64,000 nt of DNA. It comes from Methylomonas sp. GTDB taxonomy: Bacteria; Pseudomonadota; Gammaproteobacteria; Methylococcales; Methylomonadaceae. The position numbers and the translations under genes are program-made. The stretch's first letter is position 1; the number at the start of each line of letters is the position of its first letter. Shown piece by piece: positions 1 through 8,645 of this stretch. The stretch is from the NCBI RefSeq assembly GCF_023228165.1, contig NZ_JALOBS010000019.1, forward strand, positions 46,008 through 110,007, written 5' to 3'. The notes under the pieces were generated by a model. The model did not search any database. It saw only the letters and a program-made list of their open reading frames with translations, and had not been told where the DNA came from.

Positions 1-897
1 CAGCACAACAATAGGTGCCCCATCAATGATATCGTCAGGGGTGGCATTGAAGCGCATTTCTGAGTTTTTAATACGGCCTTCCGTGTAAACAATCAAACCT
101 GATTGAATAAAAGCATCACTAACGTCAACCGCAGCATTGAGTACACCACCCGGATTATTGCGTAAATCTAAAATAACGCCTTTTAAGGGGGCTTCGTTTT
201 CTTTTTTCAACTCGTCAACAGCCTCTACCAGACTTTCGCCGGTGCCTGACTGGAAACTACTTATCCGTAAATACCCGTAACCTTTCTCCAATAAACGGCT
301 TTTGACGCTTTTTACTTTGATAATGTCGCGCGTTATCTCGAATTTTAACGGCGCCTCCGCACCTTCCCTGATGACAGTCAAGACAATTTGACTACCCGGC
401 TCGCCCCGCATGATTTTGACTGCATCGCCCAACGTCATGCCTTTAACCGGCTTGTCGTCGAGCCGCACAATCAAATCCCCCGCTTTAATGCCGGCCTTTT
501 GCGCGGGCGTATCGTCAATAGGCGAAACCACTTTGACAAAGCCATTTTCCATGCCGACTTCAATGCCCAGCCCACCAAATTGTCCGGTGGTACCTTCCTG
601 CAGCTCTTTATACTCTTCATCGGCCAAATAGGCTGAATGAGGATCCAAACCCGAAAGCATGCCTCGAATAGCGTCTTCCAGCAGCTTTTTATCGGACACC
701 GGCTCAACATAGTCCTGTTTGATGCGCCCGAAGATTTCGGTAAACGTCCGCAACTCTTCAAAGGGCAACGTTTGCGTATCTTCGGATTTTGAGGAAACAG
801 CGGTTTCTTTTTCCGCGAGCACACTGCCGCATATGCTGACCATGGCTCCCAGAATGAACCCAACCAATAAAATCAAAATGTTTGTTTTTTTCCGCAT
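1..897 (-). CDS. ctpA: Carboxy-terminal processing protease, S41 family (3' part outside window)
   Basis: Periplasmic S41 serine protease of the CtpA/Prc type, which trims cell-envelope proteins. The 299 visible codons begin with MRKKTNILIL and an N-terminal membrane or signal segment (about residues 5-28). A PDZ domain follows (GGLGIEVG, then PIDDTPAQKAGIKAGD, about 100-170) and then the start of the protease fold (GVILDLRNNPGG). The fragment stops at the left window edge just before the region where the family carries its catalytic serine, so activity cannot be judged. It lies 36 bp downstream of envC on the same strand, a common pairing in gammaproteobacteria. Confidence 0.9.
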   Translation of the reverse strand, partial: MRKKTNILILLVGFILGAMVSICGSVLAEKETAVSSKSEDTQTLPFEELRTFTEIFGRIKQDYVEPVSDKKLLEDAIRGMLSGLDPHSAYLADEEYKELQEGTTGQFGGLGIEVGMENGFVKVVSPIDDTPAQKAGIKAGDLIVRLDDKPVKGMTLGDAVKIMRGEPGSQIVLTVIREGAEAPLKFEITRDIIKVKSVKSRLLEKGYGYLRISSFQSGTGESLVEAVDELKKENEAPLKGVILDLRNNPGGVLNAAVDVSDAFIQSGLIVYTEGRIKNSEMRFNATPDDIIDGAPIVVL

Positions 898-933
898 GTG
901 TTTTAAAACTCCAACAACCTGTTTCCTAAAAAA

Positions 934-2175
934 TTAACCCTTACCTGGTTTGCGACACCATTTTTCGGGATCGACAGCCCTGCCTTTTTGACGAATACCA
1001 AAATAAAGCGCGGCGCTAGAGCGACCACCACTGCGCCCCACGGACGCCAATACATCGCCTGTTTTAACATATTCACCGACACTTTTATGCAAACTCTGGT
1101 TAAACGCATACAAACTCATAAAACCTTTACCGTGATCGACAATAAGCATGAGCCCATAACCCCTCAGCCAATCGGCATAAACCACCCGGCCCGCCGCCAC
1201 TGCACGAATAGCCGCCCCCTCGCGCGCGCCAATAACCGTACCGTCCCAGGTGGTCTCGAATCGCCGACTACCGAACCGCTCCACGATCGCCCCTTGCACA
1301 GGCCAGGGCAACTGCCCGCGCAATTCGGCAAAAGCCTTGCCCATCTGCAGCGGAATTGTTCGCTTTTCTGCTTTGTTAGACTGAGCTTGCAGCGGCCGCT
1401 GCTGGATAATTGCCGGTTTTTTCTCGACAACCGGCTCAGGCGGAGGAGTCTGCGGCCCATTATCATCAGTTTTTTGTAACGATGCCACTAGAGCTGTTAA
1501 TTTTTTCTCGTCATGCATCAAACTTACGAGCTGATCCCGCTTATTCACGTGCTCCTGGTTGATTTGCGCCAACAAGTTTTCCCGCTGTTGTTTTAACAGC
1601 TTTAGAGCATCGGTTTCCTGCTGTTTCTTTTCCAGGGCTACTTGCAATAATTGACTTTCGGTATCTTTCTGCGCCTCGAGCTGACGCAAAGTCCTGAAAT
1701 CATCTTCTATTGCCTGTAATTTTTGCAAACGCGCTTTGCTCATGTAATCAAAATAGACCAACATGCGTCCGGACAAAGCAGGATCCCGCTGGTTTAACAG
1801 CACATCCAGCCCCTCTTTATGACTCATGGCATGGGCAGACTTGACCAGTCCTTGCAAACCGTCCTGCTGAGCTTGCAGATCTTTTTCCGTCGCGACAATT
1901 TTATTCCTGACATCTCGAAGCGCCTGCTCTTGTTGCTGTATTTCCGACTTAATGGCATCTAACGCATTGACCTGCTCACCATATTGCGATTCCAACTTTC
2001 GCAATTGCGCAATCCGAGCGGTTTTTTCTGCGGCCAGTTTTTTAACATCGGCGCCGACTTGTTTGATTTTGGCCTGCACCTTTGCCAATTCGCGAGCCTT
2101 TGCAGCATCGGATTCCGCCCAAAGTCCCGGACTGACACATGCAAAAGCCAGCAAAACATAAAACCTGATCTTCAT
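934..2175 (-). CDS. envC: Murein hydrolase activator EnvC
   Basis: Periplasmic activator of the N-acetylmuramoyl-L-alanine amidases that split septal peptidoglycan. The 413-residue product starts with a signal peptide (MKIRFYVLLAFACVSPGLWA). A long coiled coil (about 25-250) and a C-terminal LytM/M23 domain (about 290-410) follow. The LytM domain has lost the catalytic metal ligands: the usual HxH position reads YFG, as in EnvC, so it should regulate rather than cut. An in-frame ATG 14 codons upstream exists, but the signal peptide fixes the start at 2175. It is probably co-transcribed with ctpA. Confidence 0.9.
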   Translation of the reverse strand: MKIRFYVLLAFACVSPGLWAESDAAKARELAKVQAKIKQVGADVKKLAAEKTARIAQLRKLESQYGEQVNALDAIKSEIQQQEQALRDVRNKIVATEKDLQAQQDGLQGLVKSAHAMSHKEGLDVLLNQRDPALSGRMLVYFDYMSKARLQKLQAIEDDFRTLRQLEAQKDTESQLLQVALEKKQQETDALKLLKQQRENLLAQINQEHVNKRDQLVSLMHDEKKLTALVASLQKTDDNGPQTPPPEPVVEKKPAIIQQRPLQAQSNKAEKRTIPLQMGKAFAELRGQLPWPVQGAIVERFGSRRFETTWDGTVIGAREGAAIRAVAAGRVVYADWLRGYGLMLIVDHGKGFMSLYAFNQSLHKSVGEYVKTGDVLASVGRSGGRSSAALYFGIRQKGRAVDPEKWCRKPGKG

Positions 2176-2483
2176 AATTACCCAATTAAGCAGCGGTCCG
2201 CCAGCTCCTTCGACCACTGTATACCCAAAATCGCGGCCAATACGACTAATTCACCACTCCCACGCCACAGACACGCCACCGTCAGTATTTTGCGAACCGA
2301 TAACCACTCAAGGGATAAAAACCACCATAATTGCGTTGCCTTCACGCTTAAATTTAAGACCAAAGGTTTCGATCGATTTACCATTGCGTTTTAAAATCCA
2401 ATCGGTTTCTATTGCTTATGCAACGAATTTACAGATAACAAAAATGCGTGGAATAGCCCAATACGTTCCGGCTATTGATCATT

Positions 2484-2515
2484 AAAGCCCAGTCTGTTAG
2501 ATTTGCTGGGTTTTT
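2484..2515 (+). terminator. Terminator-like hairpin with no plus-strand gene upstream
   Basis: AAAGCCCAG and CTGGGTTTT can pair around a 13-nt loop, ending in TTTTT on the plus strand. No plus-strand gene precedes it in the window, so it could end a small transcript or be fortuitous. Confidence 0.3.
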
Positions 2516-2545
2516 GCGGTGACTTAAGCAATAATTTCACTTGGC

Positions 2546-2575
2546 TTTACCTTCATTATACAGTAGGTGTATGCT
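2546..2575 (+). promoter_or_regulatory. Candidate promoter and ArsR-type operator
   Basis: An inverted repeat ATACA-N5-TGTAT (2558-2572) overlaps the spacer and -10 of a weak sigma70-like promoter (TTTACC 2546-2551, N18, TATGCT 2570-2575). ArsR/SmtB repressors bind such short palindromes, so autoregulation of the gene at 2627 is plausible. The link to the regulator is inference. Confidence 0.35.
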
Positions 2576-2626
2576 GACGTAGCGTGAAAATAACCCGTAC
2601 AGCACATCGAATTTTTAGAAGACCCT

Positions 2627-2938
2627 ATGGAAGATAACGACGATCACACACTCTATGACGACAACGATATCAATCGAGCCGCGCGTTGCCTAAAGGCCAT
2701 GTCTCACCCCTTGCGCCTGAAAATTTTATGCGTATTGGGCGATAAATCGATAAGTGTACAAGATATCGTCGAGCAGGTTGGCACCAGCCAAAGCAATATT
2801 TCGCAACATTTGGCAATACTTCGAGACAAAGGCATTCTGGATTTTAAAAAGGACGCCAACCGTGTTTATTATTTTATCGACGACAAACGCGTTATTCATC
2901 TGATCGAAATGATGCGCACGGTTTTTTGCGGAACCTAA
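2627..2938 (+). CDS. ArsR/SmtB-family winged-helix regulator
   Basis: A 103-residue dimeric winged-helix DNA-binding protein. Residues 15-100 carry the ArsR signature: AMSHPLRLKILCVL, then the recognition helix TSQSNISQHLAILRDKGIL, then a beta wing ending in YYFID. No clear metal-binding cysteine pair is present; the only cysteines are C22, C36 and C100 near the C-terminus. The effector could therefore be a redox or sulfur signal rather than a metal. It sits 33 bp upstream of a rhodanese, and ArsR-type regulators are often linked to sulfurtransferases. A candidate operator lies upstream. Confidence 0.85.
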   Translation: MEDNDDHTLYDDNDINRAARCLKAMSHPLRLKILCVLGDKSISVQDIVEQVGTSQSNISQHLAILRDKGILDFKKDANRVYYFIDDKRVIHLIEMMRTVFCGT

Positions 2939-2971
2939 CTTCCTCCCAAATCAAACAACAAAAACCCCACG

Positions 2972-3409
2972 ATGGACCAATATATCGAATTTGTAACCAA
3001 CCATTATCTGCTTTCGTTTTCACTCGTCTGCGTTATCTTTCTGCTGATTCAAGATTTGCTGTCAAATTCCTTTAACGGCTACGAAAAAATCTCCCCCTTG
3101 ATTGCCGTAACTAAAATGAATGACGACAAAACGGTAATCATCGATATCAGGGAACCTAACGAGTTTTTGAAAAGCCATATCGAAAATGCCGTCAATATCC
3201 CATTGGGCAAATTAGATGAGAAATTACCCTCACTGGAAAAACACAAAACACATCCCCTTATTGTGATTTGTCAAACCGGCGCCCGCTCGGTATCCGCCTG
3301 CAAAACCCTGACTAAAGAGGGCTTCGAACAGGTATTTCATATGCAAGGCGGCATGCAATCCTGGGAAGAAAATAAATTACCGATCAAAATCAGTAAAACG
3401 CGCGACTAA
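2972..3409 (+). CDS. Membrane-anchored rhodanese-like protein (YibN type)
   Basis: Sulfurtransferase-type protein of 145 residues. An N-terminal membrane helix (about residues 12-29) anchors a single rhodanese domain (about 40-138) with IDIREPNEF. The active-site loop is CQTGARS, which supplies the persulfide-forming cysteine. The order rhodanese-secB-gpsA matches yibN-(grxC)-secB-gpsA of enterobacteria, but grxC is absent here. The physiological sulfur acceptor is unknown. It probably belongs to one operon with the ArsR-type gene and secB. Confidence 0.85.
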   Translation: MDQYIEFVTNHYLLSFSLVCVIFLLIQDLLSNSFNGYEKISPLIAVTKMNDDKTVIIDIREPNEFLKSHIENAVNIPLGKLDEKLPSLEKHKTHPLIVICQTGARSVSACKTLTKEGFEQVFHMQGGMQSWEENKLPIKISKTRD

Positions 3410-3435
3410 CATTAACCTAAAACTGGCACTGAATC

Positions 3436-3912
3436 ATGGCAGAAACCAACGCAGCCGGCGAAAAGCAATTCGCCATCCAGAAAATCTATACCAAAGATAT
3501 TTCTTTCGAAACACCAAACTCGCCCAAGGTGTTTACCCAAAAATGGGAGCCTTCGCTTGATTTGAATTTAGGCACTCATGTTGAGACCTTAGAAAACTCA
3601 ATGTTTGAAGTGGCCCTAACCATCACCGTCACGGTAAAAATCGGCGAAACCACAGCCTATCTGGTCGAAATCAATCAAGCTGGCATTTTTACTATTTCCG
3701 GCTTTAGTGAACAGGAAATGGGCCCCATGCTGGGCAGCTTTTGTCCCAATGTATTATTCCCGTATGCTAGAGAGGCAATATCCGATCTGGTCAATAAAGG
3801 CGGCTTCCCGCAATTAATTCTGGCCCCGGTCAACTTTGACGCACTTTATATGCAACACTTGCAACAGAGCCAGCAAAACCAACAAAGCCCGGAAGCCAAG
3901 ACACTTAATTAA
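3436..3912 (+). CDS. secB: Protein-export chaperone SecB
   Basis: Cytosolic tetrameric chaperone that holds preproteins unfolded and passes them to SecA. The 158-residue length is normal for the family. The conserved N-terminal strand (FAIQKIYTKDISFETPNSP), the central FTISGFS and the PNVLFPYARE segment are all present. The tail after about residue 140 is glutamine- and asparagine-rich, as is common in SecB. gpsA follows after 6 bp, which indicates co-transcription. Confidence 0.97.
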   Translation: MAETNAAGEKQFAIQKIYTKDISFETPNSPKVFTQKWEPSLDLNLGTHVETLENSMFEVALTITVTVKIGETTAYLVEINQAGIFTISGFSEQEMGPMLGSFCPNVLFPYAREAISDLVNKGGFPQLILAPVNFDALYMQHLQQSQQNQQSPEAKTLN

Positions 3913-3918
3913 TAGCGT

Positions 3919-4917
3919 ATGCCCCCATCAATTAGCGTTTTGGGCGCTGGCTCATGGGGCACAGCCCTTGCCATACAAGCGGCGCGGAACGGGTGCGACA
4001 CGTTATTGTGGGGACATAACCCCCAACATGTTTCGGCTCTAAACCGGGCAGGTGAAAATCTACGTTATTTGGCGGGTTGCCCATTTCCCGCCAACCTGAC
4101 CGTGACCGATAATCTGCAGCAGTGCGCCCAATTTAGCTCGCTGCTGCTGTTATCGATACCCAGCCACGCCTTCAAATCCACACTTCAACAGATAAAACCC
4201 TTTCTGAGCAACCAACCTCGCATTGCCTGGGCAACCAAAGGCTTTGATAGCGACAACGGTGCATTATTGAGCGAAGTGGTCGTTGAAATTCTCGGCGGCA
4301 ACGTCTTAACAGCCGCACTTTCCGGCCCTACCTTTGCAAAAGAAGTCGCGGACGGACTCCCAACCGCCATTACCGTGGCATCCGCCTCGCAGGCTTTTGC
4401 CTCGCAGGTGGCAGCCATCCTACATAATCATCACTTTAGAGCCTATACCAGCAGCGATATTATCGGCGTACAAGTGGGCGGCGCCTGCAAAAATGTCATG
4501 GCCATCGCCGCCGGCATAGCCGACGGCCTCGGTTTGGGCGCTAACACGCGCGCCGCGTTAGTTACACGCGGTCTCACCGAAATCATGCGCCTCGGCACTC
4601 AACTTGGCGGCCAACCGGATACATTTATGGGACTGGCAGGGCTGGGAGATTTAATCCTGACTTGCACGGACAATCAATCCAGAAACCGCCGCTTCGGTCT
4701 GGCCCTAGGCCAAGGTAAAAGCCGGGAACAGGCCCTTCAAGAAATCAACCAATCCGTTGAAGGCATATCCGCCGCCCGGGAAGCCTACCTGCTCGCGCAA
4801 AAACATCATGTCGAAATGCCTATTACCGAACAGGTTTACAACGTATTATTCAACAACCTATCCCCCATTCAAGCCGTACAAAACTTATTAGCCCGCGAAC
4901 AAAAACCCGAAATATAA
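3919..4917 (+). CDS. gpsA: Glycerol-3-phosphate dehydrogenase [NAD(P)+]
   Basis: Cytosolic enzyme that reduces dihydroxyacetone phosphate to sn-glycerol 3-phosphate for phospholipid synthesis. The 332 residues open with the Rossmann motif GAGSWGTALA (about 8-17). SGPTFAKEVADGLPTA and the CKNVMAIAAGIADGLGLG helix with the catalytic lysine follow. Length and motif order are standard. It ends the secB operon. Confidence 0.97.
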   Translation: MPPSISVLGAGSWGTALAIQAARNGCDTLLWGHNPQHVSALNRAGENLRYLAGCPFPANLTVTDNLQQCAQFSSLLLLSIPSHAFKSTLQQIKPFLSNQPRIAWATKGFDSDNGALLSEVVVEILGGNVLTAALSGPTFAKEVADGLPTAITVASASQAFASQVAAILHNHHFRAYTSSDIIGVQVGGACKNVMAIAAGIADGLGLGANTRAALVTRGLTEIMRLGTQLGGQPDTFMGLAGLGDLILTCTDNQSRNRRFGLALGQGKSREQALQEINQSVEGISAAREAYLLAQKHHVEMPITEQVYNVLFNNLSPIQAVQNLLAREQKPEI

Positions 4918-5159
4918 AAAAACATCGTTTATATTGCATTTTGCAATTTCCCGGCAAGCAACGCTACAAAATTCCCTCATCACACTCATCGAACACCCTC
5001 AAACACGCACTGACAATTTTGTCACACTCGACATCAGGATAATTTTTTAACCGCCTGATAAAAATAAACTTTATTTCTCTAACAAACAAACCCTTGTTTG
5101 CCCAATAAAATCCAGCGTAAGTCATTGTAGAAAAAGAAAGAATTTAATCTGAATGTCTC

Positions 5160-5188
5160 TTGACTAAGACCTTATTGAAACTTATAGT
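5160..5188 (+). promoter_or_regulatory. Main promoter of the division/cell-wall cluster (Pmra)
   Basis: TTGACT (5160-5165), a 17-bp spacer and TATAGT (5183-5188) match the sigma70 consensus at 5 of 6 positions in each hexamer. Transcription would start near 5195, about 55 nt before mraZ. It is the only strong promoter I see for the cluster. Confidence 0.7.
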
Positions 5189-5211
5189 GGTGCAAAAATG
5201 AGGTAAAGTGG
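5187..5211 (+). promoter_or_regulatory. Possible MraZ-binding repeats
   Basis: GTGG (5187), GAGG (5200) and GTGG (5208) recur just downstream of the -10 box, where MraZ binds G-rich direct repeats in other bacteria to repress its own operon. The spacing is irregular, so the call is tentative. Confidence 0.3.
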
Positions 5212-5248
5212 TTTAAAAGGGATTTTTTCAGATTATTTGGAGTTCATC

Positions 5249-5716
5249 TTGTTCCGAGGCATAAGTTCAATCAATCTAGATGCGAAAGGCCGCATTGCGA
5301 TTCCCACCCGTTACCGGGAGGAGTTACAAGATTGCTGCGAGCGCCAAATGGTTGTGACCGTTGCCGTGGATGATAAATGTGTCGGTGAAGCGGGTTGCCT
5401 GTGGCTTTACCCTTTGCCCGAATGGGAAAAGCTGGAACAAACCATCAGCAAACTGCCAACTCTGAACAAAATGGCCGGGAAACTGCGCCGTTTTGTGATC
5501 GGCCATGCCACGGAATGCGAGATGGACGCGCAAGGCCGCTTGTTGATTCCGGAAAAGCTGCGTGAATTTGCCGAAATGGACAAACATATTTTTCTGGTGG
5601 GCCAATTGAATAAATTTGAAATCTGGAGCGATACGGCTTGGCAGGCAAAAGAACAGGAGTGGCTGGATGGCAGCGATACCGAGGGTCTTGAAGAACTAGG
5701 TTCTCTGTCGTTTTAA
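5249..5716 (+). CDS. mraZ: Division/cell-wall cluster transcriptional repressor MraZ
   Basis: AbrB-like double-domain DNA-binding protein that regulates the dcw operon. The start is the TTG at 5249: GGAG (5239-5242) lies 6 nt upstream, and the product then begins FRGISSINLDAKGRIAIPTRYRE, as usual for MraZ. A TTG at 5237 is in frame but would lack a ribosome site. The two repeated halves each carry the DAKGR / DAQGR signature (about residues 9-13 and 90-94). Length is 155 residues. rsmH starts 5 bp after the stop. Confidence 0.95.
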   Translation: MFRGISSINLDAKGRIAIPTRYREELQDCCERQMVVTVAVDDKCVGEAGCLWLYPLPEWEKLEQTISKLPTLNKMAGKLRRFVIGHATECEMDAQGRLLIPEKLREFAEMDKHIFLVGQLNKFEIWSDTAWQAKEQEWLDGSDTEGLEELGSLSF

Positions 5717-5721
5717 GGTCT

Positions 5722-6648
5722 ATGCCACATCACTCCGTATTATATGAAGAGGCTCTTGATAGCTTAGGGATTAAAGCCGATGGTATTTATATCGATTGCA
5801 CATTCGGGCGCGGCGGACACAGCATCGGCATACTTAAACAGCTCGGTGAAAGCGGGAAATTGCTGGCGTTTGATCGGGACATCGACGCTATAAACAGCAG
5901 CGAAGCCGAGCATTTATTGAGCGACCACAGGTTTCATCTGCATCATGGCTGCTTTACGGAGTTGGCTGCCGTATCGGAAAAGTTAGGTTACACCGGCAGA
6001 GTGGATGGCATTTTAATGGACTTGGGGGTTTCATCACCCCAATTGGATAACGCGGAGCGCGGCTTTAGCTTTTTGCGTGACGGACCATTGGACATGCGAA
6101 TGGATACCACACATGGTTTATCTGCCGCTCGGTACTTAGCCCAAGTCGAAGAACAGGATTTGGTGCGGGTTTTGTTTGAATATGGCGAAGAACGCTTTGC
6201 CAGGCGCATTGCCAAAGCCATCGTGGAAAGGCGCCAGTTGCAGCCTTTGCAGACCACGCTGCAATTGGCCAAATTGATAGAAGACAGCGTGCCATTCAAG
6301 GATAAATACAAACATCCGGCAACTCGCACTTTTCAGGCGATCCGGATTGAGATCAACCAGGAACTGGAACAAGTTAAGACGGCATTGCAACAAGCGATTC
6401 AAGTATTGGCGCCAGAAGGCAGGCTCGTCGTCATTGCCTTTCATTCTCTGGAGGACCGCATTGTAAAACGCTTTATTCGAGGAGAGTCCGGACTGAAACA
6501 TAATCCCGGAAGACTACCTGTTAAAGAACAGGACATTGCCAAAGGTCAATTGAAAAAAGTGGGTAAATCGATACGCGCAAAAGCACAGGAACTGCAGACT
6601 AACCCGAGGGCTCGTAGCGCCATTATGCGCGTGGCCGAGAAGATTTAA
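5722..6648 (+). CDS. rsmH: 16S rRNA (cytosine-1402-N4) methyltransferase
   Basis: S-adenosylmethionine-dependent methyltransferase that modifies C1402 of 16S rRNA in the decoding centre. The 308-residue product begins HHSVLYEEALDSL. The SAM-binding motif DCTFGRGGHS, then MDLGVSSPQLD, and near the C-terminus VVIAFHSLEDRIVK are all diagnostic. The stop overlaps the ftsL start by one base (TAATG), which suggests translational coupling. Confidence 0.97.
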   Translation: MPHHSVLYEEALDSLGIKADGIYIDCTFGRGGHSIGILKQLGESGKLLAFDRDIDAINSSEAEHLLSDHRFHLHHGCFTELAAVSEKLGYTGRVDGILMDLGVSSPQLDNAERGFSFLRDGPLDMRMDTTHGLSAARYLAQVEEQDLVRVLFEYGEERFARRIAKAIVERRQLQPLQTTLQLAKLIEDSVPFKDKYKHPATRTFQAIRIEINQELEQVKTALQQAIQVLAPEGRLVVIAFHSLEDRIVKRFIRGESGLKHNPGRLPVKEQDIAKGQLKKVGKSIRAKAQELQTNPRARSAIMRVAEKI

Positions 6649-6920
6649 TGGCGGCCATAAAAAATATTCTGCTCAGCATATTGATTGCCATGCTGCTGCT
6701 GTCGGCAATTGCGGTGATTTACAGTAAATACCAATCCAGACAGTTGTTTATTGAAATACAGAAAAAGGAAAAACAGCTAGACGATTACGAAGTGGAATGG
6801 GGGCGTTTGCAATTGGAGCTAACCACCCTGACCGAAGAAAACAGAATTGAAATCGAAGCCAGAAAACGCTTGATGCTGACTTTACCGGCTCAAAATAAAA
6901 TTGTGTATATAAAACCTTAA
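6648..6920 (+). CDS. ftsL: Cell division protein FtsL
   Basis: Small bitopic protein of the FtsQLB divisome complex. The 90 residues comprise a short cytoplasmic tip, one membrane helix (about residues 5-25) and a periplasmic coiled coil with leucine spacing (about 30-75). Sequence conservation in this family is low, so the call rests on size, topology and its place between rsmH and ftsI. ftsI starts directly after the stop. Confidence 0.9.
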   Translation: MAAIKNILLSILIAMLLLSAIAVIYSKYQSRQLFIEIQKKEKQLDDYEVEWGRLQLELTTLTEENRIEIEARKRLMLTLPAQNKIVYIKP

Positions 6921-8645
6921 ATGCGTATTTCAACGGGTACCGTAACAGCTAGACTGCCAACGCTGGATTTTCCTATCAGACGGAAACTGCTGCTGGGAAC
7001 CATGCTGACTGCCATGCTGACTTTGACTGGCCGGGCCATGTATTTACAAGTGTTCGATAAAGAATTTCTGCAAGACAAAGGCGATTTACAGCATATCGGC
7101 ATCGTCGCCGTACCCGCCTATCGCGGGCAGATAAAGGACAGAAACGGTGAACCGCTGGCCATCAGCACCCCGGTGCAATCGATCTGGATGAACATGCGTC
7201 AGCTCAAGGACAGCGAGTTGGACAAAGTAGGACAAATGGCCAAAATTTTGGGTATCGCCGATACAGACCTGCAGGCATTCTTAAAAAAAGAAGCCGGCAA
7301 GCGTTTCGTATACGTTAAACGCCAGATTAACCCGGACCTGGCCGAAAAAGTGAAAGCCTTGGAAATCACCGGCGTTTATTTCGAGCGAGCCTTCAAACGC
7401 TATTACCCGGCGGGCGCCACCGCCGGACACTTGTTGGGCTTTACCAATATCGACGACATCGGCCAGGAAGGCATGGAACACGGTTACGACTACATTTTAC
7501 GCGGCAAACCCGGCAAAAAGCGGGTGATTAAAGACGGCAAGGGCCACATTATCAAGGATGTCGAGAATATTCAGGAAGCCATACCCGGCCAGGATTTGGT
7601 GTTAACCATAGACGAGCGGATCCAGTATTTGGCTTATCGGGAATTGCAGGCCGCCGTGCTTAAACATAAGGCCCATTCAGCATCATTGGTAGTGCTGGAT
7701 GCCAAAAACGGGGATGTACTGGCTTCGGTTAGTCAACCTGCATTCAACCCGAACAATCGTAAAGAGTTGCGCAGCGACCGCTACCGGAACCGGGCCATGG
7801 TAGATAGTTTCGAGCCGGGCTCCACCGTAAAGCCTTTTGTGGTGGCGGCAGCGCTGGATGGCGGTTACGTCGAACCCAATGCGTTAATCGAGACCCATGG
7901 CGTCTATCACGTTGGCCACAACGTGGTAAAGGATATCCACAACTATGGCACCCTGGATTTGACTCTAGTATTGCAAAAATCCAGCAACATTGCGGTAACC
8001 AAGCTGGCAATGAGCATGCCGCCGGAATATTTCTGGGGCATCTACAGCAATTTGGGATTCGGCACTTCGGCCGGCGTCGGCTTCCCCGGAGAGGCAAGCG
8101 GCTCGTTGCTGGATTACCAGGGTTGGCACGAATTCGATCAAGCCATTTTATCGTTCGGCTACGGCGTATCAACCTCGATACTGCAACTGGCACGTGCCTA
8201 TACGGCTTTGGCCGACAACGGCATCGTGCATTCGGTGTCGTTATTAAAGCGTGACGAAGACCCTGACTCGAAGCAAATATTTAAGCCGGCTACCGCGCAC
8301 AACGTCAGAGATATGCTGGAGCATGTGATTACCAAGGAAGGTACCGCTTATCAGGCCCGAGTGGAAGGCTACAGAGTCGCCGGAAAAACCGGCACGGTCA
8401 AAAAAGCGTCGGCATCGGGAGGATATACCCATGACAAATATTTATCGGTGTTCGTAGGCATGGCGCCAGCCAGCAATCCTCGTTTCGTGATTGCCGTAGT
8501 AGTGGATGAACCCACCACAGGCCAATATTACGGCGGCTTAGTGGCAGCACCGGCATTTTCCCGGGTCATGGCCGGAATTTTACGAATTTACGGTGTGGAA
8601 CCGGATGGCATGGATACCATGCCTTTATTACTAACCAGACAATGA
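6921..8645 (+). CDS. ftsI: Septal peptidoglycan transpeptidase FtsI (PBP3)
   Basis: Class B penicillin-binding protein that cross-links septal peptidoglycan together with FtsW. The 574 residues contain a single N-terminal membrane helix (about 22-42), a dimerisation/pedestal domain beginning with AVPAYRGQIKDRNG, and the transpeptidase domain. Active-site motifs are intact: STVK (S301 nucleophile), SSN (354-356) and KTGT (489-492). It starts immediately after ftsL, and its last four bases (ATGA) overlap murE. Confidence 0.97.
   Translation: MRISTGTVTARLPTLDFPIRRKLLLGTMLTAMLTLTGRAMYLQVFDKEFLQDKGDLQHIGIVAVPAYRGQIKDRNGEPLAISTPVQSIWMNMRQLKDSELDKVGQMAKILGIADTDLQAFLKKEAGKRFVYVKRQINPDLAEKVKALEITGVYFERAFKRYYPAGATAGHLLGFTNIDDIGQEGMEHGYDYILRGKPGKKRVIKDGKGHIIKDVENIQEAIPGQDLVLTIDERIQYLAYRELQAAVLKHKAHSASLVVLDAKNGDVLASVSQPAFNPNNRKELRSDRYRNRAMVDSFEPGSTVKPFVVAAALDGGYVEPNALIETHGVYHVGHNVVKDIHNYGTLDLTLVLQKSSNIAVTKLAMSMPPEYFWGIYSNLGFGTSAGVGFPGEASGSLLDYQGWHEFDQAILSFGYGVSTSILQLARAYTALADNGIVHSVSLLKRDEDPDSKQIFKPATAHNVRDMLEHVITKEGTAYQARVEGYRVAGKTGTVKKASASGGYTHDKYLSVFVGMAPASNPRFVIAVVVDEPTTGQYYGGLVAAPAFSRVMAGILRIYGVEPDGMDTMPLLLTRQ

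Larger units (their letters stand above)
2176..2626. other. Intergenic region between divergent envC and the ArsR-type gene
   Basis: About 450 bp without a convincing gene. A 68-codon minus-strand frame (2178-2384) ends just before the envC start but matches nothing I recognise. The right half holds a terminator-like hairpin (2484-2515) and the promoter/operator region of the regulator gene. Confidence 0.5.
4918..5248. other. Intergenic region upstream of the dcw cluster
   Basis: About 330 AT-rich bases between gpsA and mraZ. The right third contains the mra promoter and possible MraZ repeats. A small ATTGCA-TTT-TGCAAT hairpin near 4935-4952 could help end gpsA transcription but is weak. Nothing else is recognised. 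Confidence 0.6.

Noticed and set aside
471..863. 130-codon minus-strand frame inside ctpA
   Set aside because: It is a different frame of the same strand; the true ctpA frame carries the signal segment and PDZ motifs.
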